A model generated the notes under the pieces. That model worked only from the letters and a program-made list of their open reading frames with translations, was not told the DNA's origin and did not search any database. 12,253 nucleotides of DNA, taken from NCBI RefSeq assembly GCF_001854865.1, contig NZ_MDDW01000028.1, positions 210,160 through 222,412 of the forward strand. Direction: 5' to 3'. Every line of letters begins with the position of its first letter. Within the stretch, counting starts at the first letter, position 1. Below are positions 7,744-12,253 of this stretch, one piece after another. Origin of the DNA: Rhizobium sp. LCM 4573 (GTDB lineage Bacteria; Pseudomonadota; Alphaproteobacteria; Rhizobiales; Rhizobiaceae). The translations under genes were made by a program, and so were the position numbers.

Positions 7744-9066
7744 ATGCGCCTGTCCCGCTATTTCATGCCGATCCTGAAGGAAAATCCCAAGGAAGCGGAG
7801 ATCGTCTCGCACCGGCTGATGCTGCGTGCAGGCATGATCCGCCAGCAGAGCCAGGGGATCTATTCCTGGCTCCCACTCGGCAAGCGTGTTCTCGACAAGG
7901 TCAATGCCATCATCCGCGAGGAGCAGAACCGCTCCGGCGCGATCGAGCTGCTCATGCCGACGCTGCAGTCCGCGGAGCTATGGCAGGAGAGCGGCCGTTA
8001 CGATGCCTATGGCAAGGAGATGCTGCGCATCAAGGACCGGCAGGACCGGCCGATGCTCTACGGCCCCACCAACGAGGAAATGGTCACCGATATCTTCCGG
8101 TCCTATGTAAGGTCCTACAAGAGCCTGCCGCTCAATCTCTATCACATCCAGCTCAAGTTTCGCGACGAGATCCGCCCGCGCTTCGGCACCATGCGCTCGC
8201 GCGAATTCCTGATGAAGGACGCCTATTCCTTCGACCTGACCAAGGAAGACGCCGAGCATTCCTACCGGAAGATGTTCGCCGCCTATCTGCGTACCTTCTC
8301 GCGGCTGGGGCTGCGGGCCATTCCGATGCGCGCCGATACCGGCCCAATCGGGGGCAATCTCTCCCACGAATTCATCATCCTGGCGGATACCGGGGAATCC
8401 GAGGTCTTCTCCCACAAGGATTTCGTGAATTTCGATATACCGGCGGAAGATACCGATTTCGACGACGTGGCGGGTCTCAAGGCCATTTTCGAAAAATGGA
8501 CCTCGGTCTATGCCGCGACCTCGGAAATGCACGACGAGGCGGCCTTCGACGCGATCCCCGAAGCCGATCGGCTGTCTGCCCGCGGCATCGAAGTCGGCCA
8601 TATCTTCTATTTCGGCACGAAATATTCCGAGCCGATGGGTGCCAAGGTTCAGGGACCGGATGGCAAGGAACACCTTGTCCACATGGGTTCCTACGGTATC
8701 GGCCCGACCCGCCTTGTTCCCGCCATCATCGAAGCATCGCATGACGAGAACGGAATCATCTGGCCGGCCTCGGTTGCTCCCTTCGATGTGGTGCTCATCA
8801 ACATGAAGCCGGGCGACGAGGCCTGCGATCGTATCTGCGACGACCTCTATGCCGGCCTCGCAAAGGCGGGCAGGGACGTGCTCTACGACGATACGGACGA
8901 GCGCGCCGGCACCAAGTTCGCTACCGCCGATCTGATCGGCGTGCCGGTTCAGGTGATCGTCGGACCGCGCTCCGCGGCAAGCGGCGAGGTGGAGGTAAAG
9001 GACCGCAAGACCGGTGTGCGTGACGTGCTGACGGTCGAGGCGGTCATGAACAGGCTTGCCGGCTGA
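7744..9066 (+). CDS. proS: prolyl-tRNA synthetase, short form without the large editing insertion
   Basis: 440-residue cytosolic class II aminoacyl-tRNA synthetase that charges tRNA-Pro with proline. The start [19 protein letters not shown] is typical of the family. Catalytic-core marks are TNEE (109-112), class II motif 2 in [17 protein letters not shown] (139-155) and motif 3 [10 protein letters not shown] (315-324). An HGTP anticodon-binding domain occupies about residues 345-440. E. coli-type enzymes are about 570 residues and carry an editing (INS) domain of roughly 180 residues between motifs 2 and 3; here that space is largely absent, as known for alphaproteobacteria. ATG 7744 has GGA 7 nt upstream. 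The gene stands after a strong terminator and a long leader, so it probably has its own promoter, and it precedes lolC by 70 nt. Confidence 0.97.
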   Translation: MRLSRYFMPILKENPKEAEIVSHRLMLRAGMIRQQSQGIYSWLPLGKRVLDKVNAIIREEQNRSGAIELLMPTLQSAELWQESGRYDAYGKEMLRIKDRQDRPMLYGPTNEEMVTDIFRSYVRSYKSLPLNLYHIQLKFRDEIRPRFGTMRSREFLMKDAYSFDLTKEDAEHSYRKMFAAYLRTFSRLGLRAIPMRADTGPIGGNLSHEFIILADTGESEVFSHKDFVNFDIPAEDTDFDDVAGLKAIFEKWTSVYAATSEMHDEAAFDAIPEADRLSARGIEVGHIFYFGTKYSEPMGAKVQGPDGKEHLVHMGSYGIGPTRLVPAIIEASHDENGIIWPASVAPFDVVLINMKPGDEACDRICDDLYAGLAKAGRDVLYDDTDERAGTKFATADLIGVPVQVIVGPRSAASGEVEVKDRKTGVRDVLTVEAVMNRLAG

Positions 9067-9136
9067 GCATAGCGCATCCGGCAAGATAGGCGCGCAAGCG
9101 CGGATTGGCCGCGAGGCGGCAGGTGAAGGGAAGGGA

Positions 9137-10444
9137 ATGGCAAGCGTCGCGGCAGATCGTGAAGCGGAAAAGACAGTCAAGGCTCCGGCCGCTGGCCCGT
9201 TCTCGGCTTTCGAGCGTATGGTGGCCTGGCGCTATCTGCGCTCGCGCCGCAAGGAAGCCTTCATTTCCGTCATCGCCGGTTTCTCCTTCATCGGCATCAT
9301 GCTCGGTGTCGCAACCCTCATCATCGTCATGGCGGTGATGAACGGCTTCCGCACCGAGCTGATTTCCCGCATTCTCGGCATCAACGGTCATATGATCGTT
9401 CAGCCGATCGACGGACCCTTCACGGATTATGCGGACCTCACGCAGAAGTTTGCGGCAGTGCCCGGCGTGCGCATGGCTTTGCCACTCGTCGAAGGGCAGA
9501 CGCTTGCATCCGGCCGCGCCGGCGCAGGCTCGGGCGCGCTGGTGCGCGGCATTCGTCCGGAGGATATCGAGAAGCTCACGGAGGTTTCCTCCAACATCAA
9601 GTTCGGCGACATGGCCGGCTTCGCCTCGGGCGAGGGCGTACTCGTCGGATCGCGGCTGGCCTCCTCGCTCGGCATCACCGCAGGCGACGATATCACTCTG
9701 GTTTCCCCGGAAGGCGATGTGACGCCGATGGGCGTCAATCCTCGTGTCAAATCCTATCCGGTCTCCGGCGTCTTCGAGATCGGCATGTCGGAATATGATG
9801 CCACAATCATCTATATGCCGCTTCCGGAGGCCCAGCTTTACTTCAATGCCGATGGTCTGGTCCAATCGATCGAACTCTTCGTCGATAATCCGGACGCCGT
9901 CGACGGCATAAGGCCCTTGGTGGAGGCTGCCGCCGGCCGGCAAGTCCACATCACTGACTGGCGCCAGCGCAACCAGACTTTCTTCTCGGCTCTGCAGGTG
10001 GAACGCAATGTGATGTTCATGATCTTGACGCTGATCGTGCTCGTGGCGGCGCTCAACATCATTTCCGGCCTTATCATGCTGGTGAAGGATAAAGGCAGCG
10101 ACATCGCGATTTTGCGCACCATGGGGGCGAGTTCCGGCTCGATCATGCGTATCTTCTTCATGACCGGAGCGGCGATCGGCATTGTCGGTACCCTCGCGGG
10201 CGTCGTTCTCGGGGTCATCGTCTGCCTCAATATCGAGTCGATCCGGCAGTTCTTCTCCTGGCTTTCAGGCACGGTGCTTTTCGATCCGGAGCTTTATTTC
10301 CTCAGCCAGCTGCCCGCTGAAATGAGCTTCAGCGAGACCCTTTCCGTAGTCATCATGGCGCTGGCGCTCTCCTTCCTGGCGACGATCTTCCCGGCCTGGC
10401 GGGCCTCGAAGCTCGATCCGGTCCAGGCCCTCCGATACGAATAG
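9137..10444 (+). CDS. lolC: lipoprotein-releasing ABC transporter permease, LolC/LolE (possibly LolF) type
   Basis: 435-residue inner-membrane permease of the LolCDE machinery, which extracts outer-membrane lipoproteins from the inner membrane and passes them to LolA. The layout is classic: a cytosolic N-terminus, helix 1 at about 43-67 (FISVIAGFSFIGIMLGVAT), a large MacB-like periplasmic domain (about 68-290), then helices at about 292-316, 338-364 and 400-421. After helix 2 the cytosolic coupling segment KDKGSDIAILRTMGAS is the family signature, and the protein ends LDPVQALRYE. ATG 9137 was chosen because GAAGGGAAGGG (9125-9135) precedes it; the frame is open upstream to a TTG inside proS, but that would overlap proS. 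lolD starts 9 nt after the stop. With one permease gene visible, a LolF-like homodimer is possible. Confidence 0.94.
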   Translation: MASVAADREAEKTVKAPAAGPFSAFERMVAWRYLRSRRKEAFISVIAGFSFIGIMLGVATLIIVMAVMNGFRTELISRILGINGHMIVQPIDGPFTDYADLTQKFAAVPGVRMALPLVEGQTLASGRAGAGSGALVRGIRPEDIEKLTEVSSNIKFGDMAGFASGEGVLVGSRLASSLGITAGDDITLVSPEGDVTPMGVNPRVKSYPVSGVFEIGMSEYDATIIYMPLPEAQLYFNADGLVQSIELFVDNPDAVDGIRPLVEAAAGRQVHITDWRQRNQTFFSALQVERNVMFMILTLIVLVAALNIISGLIMLVKDKGSDIAILRTMGASSGSIMRIFFMTGAAIGIVGTLAGVVLGVIVCLNIESIRQFFSWLSGTVLFDPELYFLSQLPAEMSFSETLSVVIMALALSFLATIFPAWRASKLDPVQALRYE

Positions 10445-10453
10445 GCCCCCTTC

Positions 10454-11137
10454 ATGGTACGCAAAACCGTTTTGCAGCTCTCGGGCGTCGAACGCCATTA
10501 TGGTCAGGGCGAAACCGTGCTCTCGATCCTGAAGGGTGCCGATTTCGACCTGAAGAGCGGCGAGATCGTCGCGCTGGTGGCGCCTTCCGGAACCGGCAAG
10601 TCGACTCTGCTTCATCTTGCCGGCCTGCTCGAACATCCGGACGGGGGCGAGGTCTTCATCGGCGGGGAGGCTTGCAACGGCCTCTCGGATGAGCGCCGCA
10701 CCGCGATCCGTCGCAGCGATATCGGCTTCGTCTACCAGTTCCATCATCTCTTGCCGGAGTTCTCCGCACTCGAAAACATCATGATGCCGCAGCTCATCGC
10801 CGGCCTGCCGCACGCCGAGGCAAAGGAACGCGCAAGCCAGCTTCTGGATTATATGCGCATCGGCCACCGGGCCGATCACCGCCCGGCGGAGCTTTCCGGC
10901 GGGGAGCAGCAGCGTGTCGCGATCGCCCGCGCGGTCGCCAACGCTCCGCGGGTATTGCTGGCGGACGAGCCGACCGGCAATCTCGATCCGAAAACGGCAT
11001 CCTACGTGTTCGACGCGCTTGAGGCGCTGGTGCGGCAATCGGGTCTAGCGGCACTGATCGCAACCCATAATCATGAGCTTGCCGGGCGTATGGATCGCCG
11101 CGTGACGATCGAGGGCGGCAAGATCGTGGCGATGTGA
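10454..11137 (+). CDS. lolD: lipoprotein-releasing ABC transporter ATP-binding protein
   Basis: 227-residue cytosolic ATPase that powers lipoprotein release with the permease encoded 9 nt upstream. All nucleotide-binding motifs are intact: Walker [10 protein letters not shown] (43-51), Q-loop glutamine in [12 protein letters not shown] (Q95), signature LSGGEQQ (148-154), Walker B VLLADEP (167-173), D-loop GNLD (175-178) and the switch histidine in ATHNHEL (H205). Residues after Q95 resemble the LolD/MacB/FtsE group, whose permeases share one fold, and pairing with a LolC-type permease settles it as LolD. Walker A has alanine instead of the usual first glycine, a conservative change. The length is normal. 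The ribosome site is weak, so translation may depend partly on coupling to lolC. Confidence 0.96.
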   Translation: MVRKTVLQLSGVERHYGQGETVLSILKGADFDLKSGEIVALVAPSGTGKSTLLHLAGLLEHPDGGEVFIGGEACNGLSDERRTAIRRSDIGFVYQFHHLLPEFSALENIMMPQLIAGLPHAEAKERASQLLDYMRIGHRADHRPAELSGGEQQRVAIARAVANAPRVLLADEPTGNLDPKTASYVFDALEALVRQSGLAALIATHNHELAGRMDRRVTIEGGKIVAM

Positions 11138-11226
11138 GCGCGGCTTTCGGTCGCGTGAGATAGGCGCTGTCGGTCTGCTACCAGCATTGATTGCCGGGCT
11201 GGTCTCTCCCATCTAGTGGACAGGCA

Positions 11227-11251
11227 GTCTGCGGGAACAAAACCGGCAGAC
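11227..11251. repeat. inverted repeat in the lolD-PAP2 gap
   Basis: GTCTGC (11227-11232) pairs with GCAGAC (11246-11251). Inside, after one G-G mismatch, a GG-CC pair extends the stem around an A-rich loop AACAAAA. No T-run follows, so it is a poor terminator; it may be a processing signal, an operator or part of the leader of the next gene. The rest of the 179-nt gap has no convincing promoter. Confidence 0.4.
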
Positions 11252-11316
11252 GCGGCTTCGTCGAGTCTTCGGTCAGGCCCGGCGTGTTCCACAATTGCAG
11301 GCGCGAGAAGGGAAGT

Positions 11317-12024
11317 ATGGTCTTTCACCACCGGATGAGACAGCGGGTCGTCGAGAAATTCATGACCTTCGAGCCGATCGGCCTCATGATGTTCGCCTCT
11401 CTGGCCGGTGGCCTGTTTCTCTTCCTGAGCCTCACGGGCGGGGTGATCGACGGCGATACGCACGCATTCGACGAGCGCATATTGCTCAGCCTACGCGAAC
11501 CGGGCGATCTTTCCCTGCCCATCGGCCCCTATTGGTTGACCCATGCCGTGGATGACATCACCGCGCTTGGAGGAACCACCGTGCTGTCGCTGATGACGGT
11601 GCTCGGGACGATCTATCTCCTGCTGGCGCGGCAGAGGGCGATCGCGCTGTTCATGTTCCTGTGTATCGCCGGCGGCTGGATCGTCAGCGCCGCGCTGAAA
11701 CTCGGCGTGGCGCGCCCCCGGCCGGATATCGTGCCGCATCTCGTCGAGGTAAGCGACCTCAGTTTCCCAAGCGGGCACGCCATGCTTTCGGCAGTGACCT
11801 ACCTGACGCTCGGCGCGCTCCTCTCGCGGGCGCAGCAGTATCGCTCGACGCGGATATTCCTCATCGCGGCGGCGATCTTCCTCACCTTCATCGTGGGGCT
11901 AAGCCGTGTCTATCTCGGTGTGCATTTCCCTACCGATGTTCTCGGTGGCTGGTGCGCCGGCGCCACCTGGGCGCTGGGCTGCTGGATGATCGCGCGGCGT
12001 TTCATTTCTCCCTCGGCGGGCTGA
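11317..12024 (+). CDS. PAP2-superfamily integral membrane phosphatase
   Basis: 235-residue membrane protein with about six hydrophobic segments. The three-part catalytic signature of lipid phosphatases and acid phosphatases is complete: K128-X6-R135-P136 (KLGVARPRP), PSGH (151-154) with catalytic His154, and S196-R197-X5-H203-X3-D207 (SRVYLGVHFPTD). Family members remove phosphate from lipid phosphates such as undecaprenyl pyrophosphate, phosphatidylglycerol phosphate, phosphatidic acid or lipid A, with the active site usually on the periplasmic side. Which substrate applies cannot be read here. ATG 11317 was chosen because GAAGGGAAG (11307-11315) precedes it; the frame is open back to TTG 11191 but the extra 42 residues do not look like protein. 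The gene is 179 nt downstream of lolD and may be transcribed separately. Confidence 0.92.
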   Translation: MVFHHRMRQRVVEKFMTFEPIGLMMFASLAGGLFLFLSLTGGVIDGDTHAFDERILLSLREPGDLSLPIGPYWLTHAVDDITALGGTTVLSLMTVLGTIYLLLARQRAIALFMFLCIAGGWIVSAALKLGVARPRPDIVPHLVEVSDLSFPSGHAMLSAVTYLTLGALLSRAQQYRSTRIFLIAAAIFLTFIVGLSRVYLGVHFPTDVLGGWCAGATWALGCWMIARRFISPSAG

Positions 12025-12071
12025 GCGGCGCTTAAATCAGGCACTTGGACCGGGCGCGGAGGCGCCACGCC

Positions 12072-12094
12072 CCGACCCGGGCGGCTATGGTCGG
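12072..12094 (+). terminator. hairpin downstream of the PAP2 gene, weak terminator candidate
   Basis: CCGACC (12072-12077) pairs with GGTCGG (12089-12094) around an 11-nt loop. Just upstream, GGCGC (12053-12057) pairs with GCGCC (12062-12066). The region is GC-rich but has no run of T after it, so it would be an inefficient intrinsic terminator. It lies 47 nt after the PAP2 stop codon and before the next promoter. Confidence 0.3.
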
Positions 12095-12142
12095 CCATCT
12101 TAACCATAATCTCTCCTATCTGTTTCCTGTTTTGTTCTCTTG

Positions 12143-12171
12143 TTGACTCGTGAACGAAATTAGAACAAAAT
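12143..12171 (+). promoter_or_regulatory. candidate sigma-70 promoter of the SOS-controlled last gene
   Basis: TTGACT (12143-12148; five of six consensus bases) and CAAAAT (12166-12171; four of six) are spaced by exactly 17 nt. Transcription would start near 12178, leaving a very short leader that contains only the ribosome site. The surrounding 12120-12180 stretch is markedly AT-rich compared with the genes on either side, as is usual for a promoter in GC-rich DNA. The LexA box fills the space between the two elements. Confidence 0.55.
12152..12166. promoter_or_regulatory. LexA-binding site (alphaproteobacterial SOS box)
   Basis: GAAC (12152-12155), seven bases GAAATTA, then GAAC (12163-12166): a perfect direct repeat GAAC-N7-GAAC, the reverse complement of the GTTC-N7-GTTC operator known for LexA in Rhizobium, Rhodobacter and related alphaproteobacteria. 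It is placed between the -35 and -10 elements of a good promoter candidate and about 30 nt ahead of a start codon, where a bound repressor would block polymerase. This predicts repression by LexA and release on DNA damage. Confidence 0.75.
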
Positions 12172-12198
12172 AAAAACATAACAGGACAGGAGATGACA

Positions 12199-12253
12199 AT
12201 GACCGACATGCTTCGCGACATTGCAGCATTCGCTTCCATCGCCACCTTCGTGG
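12199..12253 (+). CDS. start of an unidentified, probably SOS-induced gene (cut by window end)
   Basis: Only 18 codons from ATG 12199 (20 from ATG 12193) are visible. The residues read MTDMLRDIAAFASIATFV: a short charged start followed by a hydrophobic stretch that could begin a membrane helix. AGGAG at 12188-12192 is 6 nt from ATG 12199 but touches ATG 12193, so 12199 is preferred; AGGA at 12183-12186 would suit 12193. The LexA box upstream predicts induction by DNA damage. Known SOS membrane peptides such as Caulobacter SidA halt division, but I see no basis for homology; the product and its length are unknown. Confidence 0.6.
   Translation, partial: MTDMLRDIAAFASIATFV

Noticed and set aside
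9056..9136. Upstream TTG start for the Lol permease, inside the end of proS
   Set aside because: ATG 9137 has a strong purine-rich ribosome site, while the upstream extension would overlap proS and has no membrane or family feature.
11187..11217. Promoter candidate for the PAP2 gene with TTGATT as -35
   Set aside because: No acceptable -10 hexamer at 16-18 nt; only two of six positions match.
11191..11316. Upstream TTG start for the PAP2 phosphatase
   Set aside because: The 42 extra residues look like translated leader DNA and include the inverted repeat; ATG 11317 has a clear Shine-Dalgarno.
12100..12107. TTAACCAT, a CtrA-like half site near the SOS promoter
   Set aside because: No second TTAA half at the correct spacing and the site lies well upstream of the -35; single half sites are common by chance.
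11910..12245. 111-codon - strand frame across the PAP2 end and the SOS promoter
   Set aside because: It crosses a promoter, a LexA box and the end of a confident + strand gene, and has no recognisable family.

Overview
The window reads as the chromosome of an alphaproteobacterium of the order Hyphomicrobiales, most like Rhizobiaceae (Rhizobium, Agrobacterium, Sinorhizobium and relatives). The grounds are the GC-rich codon use, the protein sequences, a rhizobial-type gene string (nuoLMN, birA, rnj, mce, DUF1467, proS, lolC, lolD), a short prolyl-tRNA synthetase without the large insertion domain, and an alphaproteobacterial LexA site (GAAC-N7-GAAC) near the right edge. All supported genes are on the + strand. 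Genus is inferred from gene order and protein character, not from a search.

Layout. Bases 1-7249 look like one long run of closely packed genes. The 3' part of nuoL, then nuoM and nuoN, encode the three antiporter-like proton-pumping subunits at the distal end of the complex I membrane arm. They are followed by birA (biotin-protein ligase), rnj (ribonuclease J), mce (methylmalonyl-CoA epimerase) and a small two-helix DUF1467 membrane protein. Gaps are -1 to 18 nt up to mce; DUF1467 has a plausible promoter of its own. Two hairpins close this unit, the second a near-textbook intrinsic terminator at 7315-7343.

About 400 nt without a convincing gene follow (7344-7743). This stretch is AT-richer than its surroundings and holds a possible promoter, small inverted repeats and a leader segment that can fold as an H-type pseudoknot. 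A second run then starts: proS, a LolC/LolE-type permease gene and lolD, giving prolyl-tRNA charging and an ABC transporter that releases lipoproteins from the inner membrane. After 179 nt comes a PAP2-superfamily membrane phosphatase, probably acting on a lipid phosphate.

The last 170 nt hold a non-coding stretch with a promoter-like element whose -35/-10 spacer contains a perfect LexA box. It drives a gene of which only the first 18-20 codons are visible. This SOS-type control of an unidentified, hydrophobic-starting protein is the most interesting signal here. Most of the rest is well-conserved housekeeping DNA, and I see no mobile element, CRISPR array, tRNA or rRNA.
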